Part shown: positions 17,746-28,873 of the stretch, piece after piece
Numbering within the stretch: position 1 is the first letter of the stretch
Layout: every line of letters starts with the position of its first letter
Assembly: GCA_002071335.1 (NCBI GenBank)
Contig: MWEZ01000006.1
Span: 1-37,927, forward strand
Reading direction: 5' to 3'
Source of the DNA: Verrucomicrobia bacterium ADurb.Bin018
Lineage (GTDB): Bacteria > Verrucomicrobiota > Kiritimatiellia > CAIQIC01 > Lenti-01
DNA: 37,927 nucleotides
Translations under genes and position numbers: made by a program
The notes under the pieces: generated by a model
Told to the model about the DNA's origin: nothing
Database searches by the model: none
Seen by the model: only the letters and a program-made list of their open reading frames with translations

Positions 17746-19007
17746 AGTGGAACTGGGCCAAGCATGACGAAGGCGGGCTGGTGCGCCACGGCTTGTTGCT
17801 GGTGGTGGCCACCTTCCTCGGCGCGCTGTGCAACGCGGTGCTGCACATGGCGCTGGGCCGCCTGCTGCCCAACGCGGAATATGGCGCGTTCATCGCCATG
17901 CTGGGGCTGATCATGGTGGTGGCCACGCCCATGCTGGCGTTGCAAAACACGCTGGCGCACTTTGTCTCGCACTTTGTGCAGGAAAACCGCGCCAGCGAGA
18001 TTCGCCCGCTCTTTTTTCATTGGGCCAAGATTTTCACGGCGCTGACAGTTGTGCTGATTACGGCGGCGTGGTTGGGCCGCGGAAAGTTGGCCGCGGTCTG
18101 GCAGGTTTCGCCGGGGCTGATTGTGCTGACATTCGCCGTCTTGGCGGCCAGCTTGTGGATGTATCTTTTCCTTGGGCTGCTGCAAGGCCGGCAGTGGTTC
18201 GTGTGGCTGGCTTGGGCGCCGCAGGCGTGGGGTGTGGTGCGGTTGGTGCTGGGCGTGATCTTCGCCTATTGGATTTCCGCGACGGCGTTCGCGGCGTTGG
18301 CGGCGCAGGGGTTTGGTGTGCTCTCCGTGTTGGCGCTGTGCCTGCTGGCAACGTTGTTGATGCGCCTGCCGCGCGGCGCCGGCCACGTGCGCCCCGCCGA
18401 GACCTACCGCTATCTCGGTTCGGCGGTGGTGTGCCTCGCCGGCTACGCCATGCTGATGAATCTCGACACCACGTTGGCCAAGCTCTACTTCGACGAGGAA
18501 GTCGCCGGGCTATTTGCCAAGGCGGCCACCATCGCGCGTACCGCCGTATTTTTGCCGGTGCCGGTGGCCGCCGCGTTGTTCCCCAAAGTGACCTCCACCG
18601 GCGAACTGACCGACGTGAGTTGGCGGCTTCTGCTGCGCGGGTTGGCGTTTTCCGGTTTACTGATTGCGGCGGTGGTGGGTGTGTGCCTGCTGTGGCCCGC
18701 GCTGCCGTGGACCATTCTCTACGGCCGCTGGACCGCGGAAGATGCCGCGTTTGCCGCACAACTGACTCGCGGCATGGTGCTGGCCATGTGCCCGCTGGCG
18801 TTGGCCTATCTGATGCTCAATTTCGAGATGGCGCAACGCCGCTTCCGCTGGTGCTACGCGTTGGTGCCCTGCGGCCTGTTTTACGTGGGCGGGGTCGCGC
18901 TATTCCATCAGCATCCGCTCCAGATTGCCCTGCTGCTAGGCGCCATGAACCTGCTGGCCGCGGTCTTGCTGACCACCGGCATTTGGACGCAACGCCGCCG
19001 CGGCTAA
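17742..19007 (+). CDS. Polysaccharide-type flippase (MOP/Wzx-like membrane protein)
   Basis: A 421-residue membrane protein with about 12 hydrophobic segments. It has the N-terminal GALCNAVLHMALGRLLPNAEYGAFIAMLGLIMV pattern (split here only by loops) seen in oligosaccharide flippases of the MOP superfamily, and a mid-protein LDTTLAKLYFDEEVAGLFAKA stretch matching the alternating-access core. It is a little short for a Wzx (usually 420-500). By context it could flip the polyprenyl-linked sugar made by the preceding GT2 protein, supplying the GT-C transferase outside. It overlaps the GT2 gene by ATGA and is followed 12 bp later by an MFS gene. Confidence 0.82.
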   Translation: MKWNWAKHDEGGLVRHGLLLVVATFLGALCNAVLHMALGRLLPNAEYGAFIAMLGLIMVVATPMLALQNTLAHFVSHFVQENRASEIRPLFFHWAKIFTALTVVLITAAWLGRGKLAAVWQVSPGLIVLTFAVLAASLWMYLFLGLLQGRQWFVWLAWAPQAWGVVRLVLGVIFAYWISATAFAALAAQGFGVLSVLALCLLATLLMRLPRGAGHVRPAETYRYLGSAVVCLAGYAMLMNLDTTLAKLYFDEEVAGLFAKAATIARTAVFLPVPVAAALFPKVTSTGELTDVSWRLLLRGLAFSGLLIAAVVGVCLLWPALPWTILYGRWTAEDAAFAAQLTRGMVLAMCPLALAYLMLNFEMAQRRFRWCYALVPCGLFYVGGVALFHQHPLQIALLLGAMNLLAAVLLTTGIWTQRRRG

Positions 19008-19019
19008 AGACCTGATCCA

Positions 19020-20405
19020 ATGAAACACGCGACGCTGACAAGCAAGTGGTGGACTTTGGCCGTGGTGGGCTCGGGCACCTTCATGTCGGCACTGGATACG
19101 AGCGTGGTCAATGTGGCGTTGCCGGTCATCAGCCGCGAAACAGGCGCAACGGTGGCCTCGCTGGAGTGGGTGATGTTGGCCTATTTGATCGTGGTCAGCT
19201 CGTCGTTGCTGGCGTTCGGCCGACTGGCCGATATCCACGGCAAGCGGCGCATTTACCTCATGGGCATTGTCATTTTCACGCTGGGCTCACTGGCGTGCAG
19301 CCTGTCGCGTACCATCGGGTTGCTTATTGCGTCGCGCGCCTTGCAGGCACTGGGCGCGGCGATGCTGTTCGCGCTGAGCCCGGCGCTGCTGGTGGCGGCG
19401 TTTCCGTCGTCGGAACGCGGGCGGGCGCTTGGAATGCAAGCCACGCTGACGTATCTCGGCCTGGCGTTGGGGCCGCCGTTGGGCGGGTTTCTGACGCAGC
19501 ACTTTGGCTGGCCCACGATTTTTTCCATCAACGTGCCAATTGGGTTGGCCATGTGGGGGCTGGCGCTGGTGGTGCTGCATCCGGACCGTAACGGCGCCGG
19601 CCAACCCTTCGATCCGATTGGAGCAGGGGCCATGGCCATCGGACTTGCGGCCACGCTGTTCGCGTTGAGCAAGGGCGGCGAAATGGGTTGGCGCCATCCC
19701 TTGATTATCACTGCCGCGCTGACGGGCCTGCTGGCGTTGGTGGCACTGTTGATTTGCGAGCAGCGTTGCCGGTATCCGGCGTTGGACCTCAAGCTGTTCC
19801 GTAACCGGCGCTTCGCGGCCTCGATGGCGGCGGCGTGGCTCAGCTATGTCTGCGCGGCCTCGCTGTCGTTTCTGATGCCGTTTCGGTTTCTGCTGGGCGC
19901 GGGCTGGGAGCCGGCGCGCGTGGGCGTTTGGATGATGGCGGTGCCGGTGGGCATGGTACCGGTGGCTGCGCTCAGCGGCTATGTCTCGGACAAGGTTGGC
20001 GTGACGCTGCCAGCCACGTTGGGCATGCTGCTGGTGGCTACCGGTAATGCGTGCCTCGCCGGTTTTGGCGTGGAGTCGCCCGCGCTGGCGGCGGTGTTTC
20101 TGGCGCTGACGGGGCTGGGGGCGGGGCTTTTCACTGCGCCGAACAACAGCGCCATCATGGGCTCGGCGCCCGCCGCACGCCACGGAGTGGCGGGCGCAAT
20201 GCTCGCCGCGGCGCGCACCACCGGCTTTGCGTCGGGGATCGCGATGGCGGGCCTGATCTACATGACCCGCGCTGGCCACACGTCCACGCCCGTAGCGGCG
20301 GATGTGGTGGCCGCCGTGCACAACGGCTTGTGGGTCACGGCGGGAGCGGCGCTGCTCGCCGCGCTTGGCAGCCTGCTGCGCGGCCCGCGCCACGAGGCCG
20401 TCTAA
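19020..20405 (+). CDS. MFS transporter, DHA2 (14-TM, EmrB/QacA-type) family
   Basis: Proton-driven exporter of 461 residues. Motif D1 LDTSVVNVALP (25-35), motif A GRLADIHGKRR (67-77) and the antiporter motif C region GLALGPPLGGFL (about 142-153) are clear, placing it in the drug:H+ antiporter-2 family. It begins 12 bp after the flippase gene and is probably its last operon partner. The substrate may be a drug, a lipid or a glycan intermediate; the sequence does not say. No T-run terminator follows, only a GC-rich stretch with CGCGCG repeats that can pair. Confidence 0.9.
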   Translation: MKHATLTSKWWTLAVVGSGTFMSALDTSVVNVALPVISRETGATVASLEWVMLAYLIVVSSSLLAFGRLADIHGKRRIYLMGIVIFTLGSLACSLSRTIGLLIASRALQALGAAMLFALSPALLVAAFPSSERGRALGMQATLTYLGLALGPPLGGFLTQHFGWPTIFSINVPIGLAMWGLALVVLHPDRNGAGQPFDPIGAGAMAIGLAATLFALSKGGEMGWRHPLIITAALTGLLALVALLICEQRCRYPALDLKLFRNRRFAASMAAAWLSYVCAASLSFLMPFRFLLGAGWEPARVGVWMMAVPVGMVPVAALSGYVSDKVGVTLPATLGMLLVATGNACLAGFGVESPALAAVFLALTGLGAGLFTAPNNSAIMGSAPAARHGVAGAMLAAARTTGFASGIAMAGLIYMTRAGHTSTPVAADVVAAVHNGLWVTAGAALLAALGSLLRGPRHEAV

Positions 20406-20460
20406 ACCGCCCAACTGAGCTGCCGCGGGCGTCGCGCGCGCCACGCCGCGCGAAAAGCAA

Positions 20461-20489
20461 TGGACTCAGGGCGGGCGCGGGGCTAAAGT
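20461..20489 (+). promoter_or_regulatory. Candidate leuS promoter
   Basis: TGGACT (20461-20466) and TAAAGT (20484-20489) are 17 bp apart, with a leader of about 23 nt carrying GAGG 7 nt before the ATG. I see no T-box or attenuator in the 113-bp gap. Confidence 0.45.
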
Positions 20490-20518
20490 GCCCGTCATTA
20501 TTGATTTGAGGTAAAAAC

Positions 20519-23122
<2,604 letters not shown>

Positions 23123-23146
23123 GACGGAACAAACAAAGGAACGGCC

Positions 23147-24262
23147 ATGAGCGATATCTCCCGCGCGTTGCAAAACAAGCTGAGCCGCAAAGGCCAGCTC
23201 AAGGAGCAAGCGGAGGAGCAGTTGGACCTGTTTGCTTCGCTCGCGGACCACACCCCCACGCCGCGTTTCATCACGCCCCCGCCGCCGGCCACGCCGCGCC
23301 CGGAGCCGGCGATGATCCTGCCACCCGCCACGCCTAAAAGCGCGCCCAGCGAGCCCCCGACGGATATCATGGCCGATGTGCGCGCGGCGTTGTCGGATTC
23401 CAGCGTGCCGCGCCCGAGCGAACCGGCCTCGGACAACGGCCTTGAAACCCGCCCGCCGTTGCGCACCGGGATTTATCACCGCCCGCAGCGGTTGGCTTTT
23501 TCGCTGCCGGAGCCGCCGCCCCCCCCGCCGCCGGGAAGTTCGCCTTGGCAAAAAATAAAAGCGTGGTTTGCCGGCGCGGAACTGGATCGGCGGATGATTG
23601 CGCTGATCGTCGTGTTGTTGGCGTTGGCGGCCTTGATTGGTTTCTGGAGCGGCTGCCCGAGCCGCGCGCCAGAGTCGGCGACCACGGCAGAACCGGCCGA
23701 AGGCTCTGCGTCGGAAACCGCGGCATCCGCCGCGCCTGCGCAACCCGCCGTGCCAACCGCCCCCGCGCCCGCCACGCCCGCGCCGGCGGCGCCCGCAACA
23801 CCGGCCGCACCGGCCAAACCCGCCGCTACCCTCGCCGCGGCCGATGCCTCCTGGCAAATCGCCGGCGCGGAATCCTTCCAAAAAGAGGGCGGCATTTTTA
23901 TCCGCTATGCTGCGCCGATCTTCGTTTCCGCCGACAACATTTCCGTGGAAGGGATGCGCGCGCTGAAGGCCACCGCCGCCCGGCTGGCGCGCCTCGAAAA
24001 CGGCGCGCGCGTGCAGGTGACGGGCCATACCGACGATGTGCCACTGAGTGCCCCCACCGCCAAGTTCAAGAGCAACGAGGATATCGCGGCGGCCCGCGCC
24101 AAGGTGGCCATGGAACATTTGTCGGCCATGACGCGCGCCAACAAAAAGTTGTCGTTTGAGCCGGTGACGGGCGCGCCGCAGGATGCGCCGTTCCCGAATG
24201 ACACCCCCCAGAACCGGCGCTTGAATCGCACCGTGACGGTGCAGGTTTTCCCCGCGCCGTGA
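23147..24262 (+). CDS. Membrane-anchored protein with C-terminal OmpA-like peptidoglycan-binding domain
   Basis: A 371-residue protein without a cleavable signal. Residues 1-148 are a Pro-rich, probably disordered cytoplasmic region; a single membrane span is at about 150-168; residues 172-232 form an Ala/Pro-rich linker; 236-371 is an OmpA/MotB-type domain with VTGHTDD (291-297) and the closing NRRLNRTVTVQV. This layout, an inner-membrane anchor with an extended periplasmic reach to peptidoglycan, resembles MotB- or TolR-like anchors more than OmpA itself, but no MotA/TolQ partner is nearby. AAGGAA precedes the ATG. The long Ala-Pro tract has strongly biased GCC/CCG codons, which opens a very long false ORF on the other strand. 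Confidence 0.85.
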   Translation: MSDISRALQNKLSRKGQLKEQAEEQLDLFASLADHTPTPRFITPPPPATPRPEPAMILPPATPKSAPSEPPTDIMADVRAALSDSSVPRPSEPASDNGLETRPPLRTGIYHRPQRLAFSLPEPPPPPPPGSSPWQKIKAWFAGAELDRRMIALIVVLLALAALIGFWSGCPSRAPESATTAEPAEGSASETAASAAPAQPAVPTAPAPATPAPAAPATPAAPAKPAATLAAADASWQIAGAESFQKEGGIFIRYAAPIFVSADNISVEGMRALKATAARLARLENGARVQVTGHTDDVPLSAPTAKFKSNEDIAAARAKVAMEHLSAMTRANKKLSFEPVTGAPQDAPFPNDTPQNRRLNRTVTVQVFPAP

Positions 24263-24290
24263 CCGGCGCGCTGACGAAAGGAGCTTTCCC

Positions 24291-25958
24291 GTGGCTGGCG
24301 AATATGTCTTCAACCTGACGCACCTCTCCAAGCAGTACGACGCCGTGACGGTCCTCGACGACATCACGCTGGCGTTTTTCTTCGGCGCCAAAATCGGCGT
24401 CATTGGCGGCAACGGCGCGGGCAAGTCCTCGCTGCTGAAAATCATCGCCGGGCTGGACAAGGAATATCACGGCGAGTGCATCGTGGCGCCGGGAATCCGT
24501 GTGGGCTATCTGCCGCAGGAACCACAGCTCGACGAAACCAAGGATGTCGCCGGCAATGTCGCCGAAGGCGCCGCCGCCGCGCAGGCCATTCTCGACCGCT
24601 ATGACGAGCTGTGCGGCAAGCTGGGCGAGGCGCTTTCCGACAGCGAATCCGAAAAACTCAACAACGAGCTGGGCCGCCTGCAAGACCTGATTGATGCGCG
24701 CGATTTGTGGAGTCTCGACAGCCAGATCGAGCGCGCGATGGATGCCCTGCGCCTGCCGCCGGGCGATGCCGACGTGCGCACGCTTTCCGGCGGCGAGAAG
24801 CGCCGCGTGGCGCTCTGCCGCCTGTTGCTTTCCAATCCCGACGCGCTGCTGCTCGACGAGCCCACCAATCACCTCGATGCCGAAACCGTGGCTTGGCTCG
24901 AGGACTACCTCAAGAAGTTCAGCGGCACGCTGGTGGTCGTGACCCACGACCGCTACTTCCTCAATAATGTCACCGAATGGATTTTGGAAATGGATGCGGG
25001 CCGCGGCTATCCCTTCAAGGGCAACTATGAAAAGTGGCTGGAAACCAAGCAGGCCATGGCATCCGCGCAGAACAAGCAGCACGCCGCGCGCCAGAAAATG
25101 CTCCAGCGCGAATTGGAGTGGATTCGCCTGAATCCGTCCGGCCGCCAATCCAAGAGCAAGGCGCGCCTCGCCCGCTACGAAGAGCTGGCCGCCCAGCAGG
25201 TGGATACCCGCGAAGACGTGCTGGAAATCCAGATTCCCGCCGGCAAGCGGCTGGGTGACCTCGTGGTGCGCGCCGAAAAATTGCGCAAGGTGTACGGCAA
25301 TCGGCTCATCATGGACAACGTCAGCTTCAATCTACCGCGCGGCGGCATCGTGGGCGTGATCGGCCCCAACGGCGCGGGCAAAACCACGCTGCTGCGCATG
25401 ATTGTCGGCGAAGAAAAACCCGACGGCGGCACGCTCACCATTGGCGAAACCGTGGAGCTGTCCTACGTCAATCAGTTCCGCGACGCGCTCGACGATCGCA
25501 AGACGGTGTTTGAGGAAATCACCGGCGGGCAGGAAACGCTGGATCTCGGCGGCCGCGCAATGAATAGCCGGGCCTACTGCACGCGCTTCAATTTCCGCGG
25601 CACTGACCAGCAGAAAAAGGTGGGCGAGCTGTCCGGCGGCGAGCGCAACCGCGTCCATCTGGCCAAGCTGCTGCGGCGCGGCGGCAACCTCCTGCTGCTC
25701 GACGAGCCAACCAACGATCTCGACGTCACCACGTTGCGCGCGCTGGAAGAAGGCATCCAGTCATTCGGCGGCTGCGCGGTGGTGGTCAGCCACGACCGTT
25801 GGTTCCTCGACCGCATCGCCACGCACATTCTGGCCTTCGAGGATGACGGCACCGTCACGTGGTTCGAGGGCAATTTCGAGGGCTACCACGAACAACGGCG
25901 GCGGCTGCTGGGCGATGCCGCCGACCAACCCAAGCGCATCCGCTTCCGGCCCATCTGA
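24291..25958 (+). CDS. ettA: Energy-dependent translational throttle protein (ABC-F)
   Basis: Ribosome-binding ABC-F ATPase of 555 residues that gates the first steps of elongation according to ATP/ADP level. It aligns with E. coli EttA throughout. First ATPase: Walker A GGNGAGKS (39-46), signature LSGGEKRR at about 165, Walker B LLLDEPTNHLD. The P-site tRNA interaction linker ELEWIRLNPSGRQSKSKARL is near 274. Second ATPase: GPNGAGKT at about 359-366, signature LSGGERNR at about 447, LLLLDEPTNDLD, and C-terminal SHDRWFLDRIATHIL. It starts at GTG, supported by AAAGGAG 7 nt upstream and agreement with the family N-terminus. There are no membrane segments. Confidence 0.96.
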   Translation: MAGEYVFNLTHLSKQYDAVTVLDDITLAFFFGAKIGVIGGNGAGKSSLLKIIAGLDKEYHGECIVAPGIRVGYLPQEPQLDETKDVAGNVAEGAAAAQAILDRYDELCGKLGEALSDSESEKLNNELGRLQDLIDARDLWSLDSQIERAMDALRLPPGDADVRTLSGGEKRRVALCRLLLSNPDALLLDEPTNHLDAETVAWLEDYLKKFSGTLVVVTHDRYFLNNVTEWILEMDAGRGYPFKGNYEKWLETKQAMASAQNKQHAARQKMLQRELEWIRLNPSGRQSKSKARLARYEELAAQQVDTREDVLEIQIPAGKRLGDLVVRAEKLRKVYGNRLIMDNVSFNLPRGGIVGVIGPNGAGKTTLLRMIVGEEKPDGGTLTIGETVELSYVNQFRDALDDRKTVFEEITGGQETLDLGGRAMNSRAYCTRFNFRGTDQQKKVGELSGGERNRVHLAKLLRRGGNLLLLDEPTNDLDVTTLRALEEGIQSFGGCAVVVSHDRWFLDRIATHILAFEDDGTVTWFEGNFEGYHEQRRRLLGDAADQPKRIRFRPI

Positions 25959-25960
25959 GC

Positions 25961-27346
25961 ATGAAACGCGCGTGGACATTGGCCGGGTGGGCGGCGCTGG
26001 CGCTGGCGTTGGGCGCGCTGCCCGGCCGTGCGCAGTCCGCGCCGCCGGGGGTGGGCAAGCCCGGCCGCGCCGCCATGTATAGCGCTGACCGTCGCTTCAT
26101 GGTCAGCGGCCTTACCTCCGCCGAAAACATGCTGTTGGCCGGCAAGCTGGCCGAGCTGGCCCGGCAGGTGGAGGAATGCGTTGGCCGCCCACTGCCCATG
26201 CAGCGGGATCAGGTGCTCGGCGTGATGGTGCAAAGTGGCGGCGCGCCCGATGCCGCCATCATGAAAGTGCAGGGCTGGGACGATGGCCGGTTTTACCAGC
26301 GCCTCGTGGTGCCCAACGCCGTGCGCCTCGACGAAGAAGATTTGTTTGAGGCCGCCTGCTGGCTGCTGCTGAACCGCTACGCGGCGGACTTTACCCCCGT
26401 TGGCCAGCGCACCGGCCTCGGCGCGGCCACGCCGGATTGGATTTCCTGCGGCATGGCGCAAAATGCGCAGGCCGCATTGAAGGCGCGCAACCGCGAATGG
26501 CTCAACCGTGAGCAGGCCGAGGGCCGCGCGATGCCGCTGGCGCAGGTGATCAAGCTGGAGCTGCTGCCCAGCGGTCGCTGGCGCGAAAAAGCCTACGCCG
26601 CCGCCGCCGTAGATTTCCTCTTTCCCGCCGGCCAGCCCGCCGATTGGCAGGCGCTGTTCGCGGCGGTCGGCGCGCGGCAGCCCATTGATGCCGCGTGGCT
26701 GCGCGACCATGCCGCCGCGCTCCAAGGCCAAAAGCCGGAGGACGCCTGGCGCGCGTTTCTAGCGGAGCGCCGCCGGCAGCGTAGCGTGGAGGCCTGGAGC
26801 GACCGCGGCCTGCTGCTGGAAGAACGCCTGCTGCAAGTCTTGAACTTCCGGCCACGCGATTTTGCGCCGGAGATTCCCGCCGATGTACCCCACGACCTCT
26901 TTGCGCGCGACTTGATCGAGTTCCGCGCGCAATCGTGGGTGGCGCCGCTGGCCGCTGCGCTATCCCTGCAAGTGCAGAGTCTCAAGCTCGGCGCACCGCC
27001 CGCGTTGCAGGAAGTCCTCGGCGCCTACGCCCAATATTTTGACCACCTGACGCTCCGCCCCGCCGAAAAACATTCATGGTGGCAGCGCGCGCCCAAGTCC
27101 GCCGCCAAAGCGCAGCCGCGCGACGACGCCACGTGGGAAGTGGCGTTGAATCAGCTCTGGGCGCGCGCCGAGCGGGCGCACCAGAACTATTTGGCCACCA
27201 CGCAAAGCCGCAAGCAGTATGTGGACCAGTTCGATCGCGGCGACGATGGCTGGAGCGAGCCGCCGCCCGCTGCTGGCGATGTGCCGCGCACCGCCATCCA
27301 AAAATATATGGATGAAGCCGAAGAACGGTTGCGGCCGGCCCGTTAA
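25961..27346 (+). CDS. Secreted protein of unknown function, possibly a degenerate metallopeptidase
   Basis: A 461-residue protein with a signal peptide (MKRAWTLAGWAALALALGAL, then PGRAQS) and no other membrane span. I do not recognise it firmly. Residues about 127-170 (DLFEAACWLLLNRY...TPDWISCGMAQNAQ) have the rhythm of peptidase-MA/gluzincin domains, in which a helix with HExxH is followed by a P-x-W-L-x-E-G-x-A turn; here no HExxH exists and the turn glutamate is Cys, so any protease activity should be lost. The C-terminal half is helical and charged. It starts 2 bp after ettA and its TAA shares bases with the cupin stop on the opposite strand (TTAA, 27343-27346). Confidence 0.7.
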   Translation: MKRAWTLAGWAALALALGALPGRAQSAPPGVGKPGRAAMYSADRRFMVSGLTSAENMLLAGKLAELARQVEECVGRPLPMQRDQVLGVMVQSGGAPDAAIMKVQGWDDGRFYQRLVVPNAVRLDEEDLFEAACWLLLNRYAADFTPVGQRTGLGAATPDWISCGMAQNAQAALKARNREWLNREQAEGRAMPLAQVIKLELLPSGRWREKAYAAAAVDFLFPAGQPADWQALFAAVGARQPIDAAWLRDHAAALQGQKPEDAWRAFLAERRRQRSVEAWSDRGLLLEERLLQVLNFRPRDFAPEIPADVPHDLFARDLIEFRAQSWVAPLAAALSLQVQSLKLGAPPALQEVLGAYAQYFDHLTLRPAEKHSWWQRAPKSAAKAQPRDDATWEVALNQLWARAERAHQNYLATTQSRKQYVDQFDRGDDGWSEPPPAAGDVPRTAIQKYMDEAEERLRPAR

Positions 27347-27702
27347 GCAGGCGCGGCCGACTTTTCCTTGATCATCACCAACGCCATCTTGAATGGTTCG
27401 TTGGCTTGTAGCCCGTGTGGGCGGTTGGCGGGCATAATCACCATGTCACCGACTTTGGCCACCAGCTCATTTTCTTCGATGGTGATGTGCGCGGCGCCTT
27501 CCAGAATCCACACCAGCGCGTCGTAGGGCGCGGAGTGGGTGCTGAGGCCCTGCCCCTTGTCGAACGCGAAGAGCGTGACGGTGCCCGCGGGCTTGCTGAT
27601 CACGGTGCGGCTGACCACAGCGCCGGGTTGGACGCTCACCAGCTCGGCCATCGGCAGGGTTTTGGACATCAGTTCATCGGGGGTCGCAGCAGTTTTGGAC
27701 AT
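27343..27702 (-). CDS. Small cupin-domain protein
   Basis: A 119-residue single-domain cupin. The first cupin motif is degenerate (GQGLSTHSAPYDALVWILEG, with one His and Asp in place of the usual HxH...E) and the second ends GDMVIMPANRPHGLQA, keeping the terminal His. Metal binding may therefore be altered. Proteins of this kind are sugar- or small-molecule-binding enzymes or sensors; no function can be assigned. The start at ATG 27702 is preferred over the upstream GTG-type codon at 27744 because GAGG lies about 9 nt before it and the extra 14 residues are promoter-like sequence. Confidence 0.85.
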   Translation of the reverse strand: MSKTAATPDELMSKTLPMAELVSVQPGAVVSRTVISKPAGTVTLFAFDKGQGLSTHSAPYDALVWILEGAAHITIEENELVAKVGDMVIMPANRPHGLQANEPFKMALVMIKEKSAAPA

Positions 27703-27742
27703 GGTATTTTTCCTCTCGGGGTTGTTCACGTTGAAGGCCCAC

Positions 27743-27770
27743 ACCGTACCACGAAAACGGGATTTGGCAA
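27743..27770 (-). promoter_or_regulatory. Candidate cupin promoter
   Basis: On the minus strand TTGCCA (plus 27765-27770) is followed after 16 bp by TACGGT (27743-27748), about 40 nt before the cupin ATG. The -35 is a 5/6 match. Confidence 0.4.
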
Positions 27771-27800
27771 CTGGTGCCGGCGCGCCGTGGTGGAAATCCG

Positions 27801-27828
27801 TGGACGAACGCGCGCCGGCGGGTAGAAT
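27801..27828 (+). promoter_or_regulatory. Candidate SDR promoter, leaderless type
   Basis: TGGACG (27801-27806) and TAGAAT (27823-27828, 5/6) are 16 bp apart. The -10 ends 6 nt before the SDR ATG, so the predicted transcription start is the A of ATG and no Shine-Dalgarno can exist. Confidence 0.5.
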
Positions 27829-27834
27829 GGCCGC

Positions 27835-28704
27835 ATGAAACGATATCCAGCAGTTCAGGAAAAAGTGGTGGTGGTGACGGGCGCATCCACGGGCATCGGG
27901 CGGGCCACGGCGCGGCTGCTCAAGAGCCGCGGCTGGCGCGTTCTGCCCACGGCCCGCAGCCGTACCGATTTGGATTTGCTGCGCGGCGAGGGCTTCCAGC
28001 CGGTGGAGCTGGACCTGGCGGACTCCGACTCGGTGGAATATGCCGCCAAGGAGGTGCTAGAGCTCACGCACGGCGTGATTGGCGCGGTGGTCAATAACGC
28101 GGGCTATGGCCAGCCGGGCGCGCTGGAGGATTTGTCGCGCGCGGCCATGCGCAAGCAATTTGAAACCAACGTGATTGGCACGCTGGACTTTACCAACCGC
28201 TTCATCCCGGCGATGCGCGCGCAGGGCTATGGCCGCATTGTGCTGGTCAGCTCCGTGGTGGGGCGCGTGACGATCCCGTTCCTCGGCATCTATTCCGCCA
28301 GCAAGTTCGCGGTGGAAGCCATCGGCGATGGCCTGCGCGTGGAGCTGGGGCCGGCGGGCATTTCGGTTTCGGTGGTGCAGCCGGGGCCCATCAAGACCAG
28401 CTTCCGCAAGCGCGTCGTCAGCGAGGCCACGCGCGGCCTCGACATGCGCGACTCCGTTTTTGCCGCCACCTACGCGCGCGAGCTGTCGCAGCCGGAGCGC
28501 ACCTATACGCGCCCCACGGACCGCTTCCGTCGCCCGCCCGAAGCCGTGGCGAAAAAAATCGTCCACGCCCTCGAAGCCGCTCGCCCGCGCGTGCGCTATC
28601 CCGTGACCGCCGTGGCGTGGTTCGGCGATTTTGTGGCGCGCTTTTTCCCGGCGCGGCTGAAGGACCGGATCCTCAGCTCAAAGGTCATCGGCAAGGAAGT
28701 GTAA
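27835..28704 (+). CDS. Short-chain dehydrogenase/reductase (classical SDR)
   Basis: NAD(P)-dependent oxidoreductase of 289 residues. The cofactor loop TGASTGIG is at 15-22, N87-N-A-G90 stabilises the central sheet, and the catalytic Y153-x3-K157 appears in YSASKFAVE. The PGPIKTSF turn after the active site and a C-terminal extension of about 40 residues resemble the retinol/steroid dehydrogenase-like bacterial SDRs of unknown substrate. It diverges from the cupin gene across 132 bp. Its ATG has no Shine-Dalgarno but a good -10 box 6 nt upstream. Confidence 0.93.
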   Translation: MKRYPAVQEKVVVVTGASTGIGRATARLLKSRGWRVLPTARSRTDLDLLRGEGFQPVELDLADSDSVEYAAKEVLELTHGVIGAVVNNAGYGQPGALEDLSRAAMRKQFETNVIGTLDFTNRFIPAMRAQGYGRIVLVSSVVGRVTIPFLGIYSASKFAVEAIGDGLRVELGPAGISVSVVQPGPIKTSFRKRVVSEATRGLDMRDSVFAATYARELSQPERTYTRPTDRFRRPPEAVAKKIVHALEAARPRVRYPVTAVAWFGDFVARFFPARLKDRILSSKVIGKEV

Positions 28705-28759
28705 GCGGGAGCGGTCCTGAGTTCCGTATTGGGACACTCCGAAGCAAACCGGATGCTTT

Positions 28760-28838
28760 TGTAGGGCGGGAATGGTTGAGGCACGAGACCTTCCCGCCGA
28801 GAAACGGCTGGAAGGTCTGCGACCATTCCAGCCCTACA
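28760..28838. repeat. 79-bp hairpin repeat element, copy 1
   Basis: The ends TGTAGGGCGGGAATGGT (28760-28776) and ACCATTCCAGCCCTACA (28822-28838) are inverted repeats with one mismatch, and GACCTTCC (28787-28794) pairs with GGAAGGTC (28810-28817) inside. A diverged copy in inverted orientation lies at 34449-34526. It looks like a small non-autonomous palindromic (REP/MITE-like) element, and could also act as a bidirectional stop between the convergent SDR and TPR-like genes. The rest of the 169-bp gap holds nothing I can identify. Confidence 0.8.
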
Positions 28839-28873
28839 ACCCAACCCGGATAACGATATTTTTTGGGAGGGGC

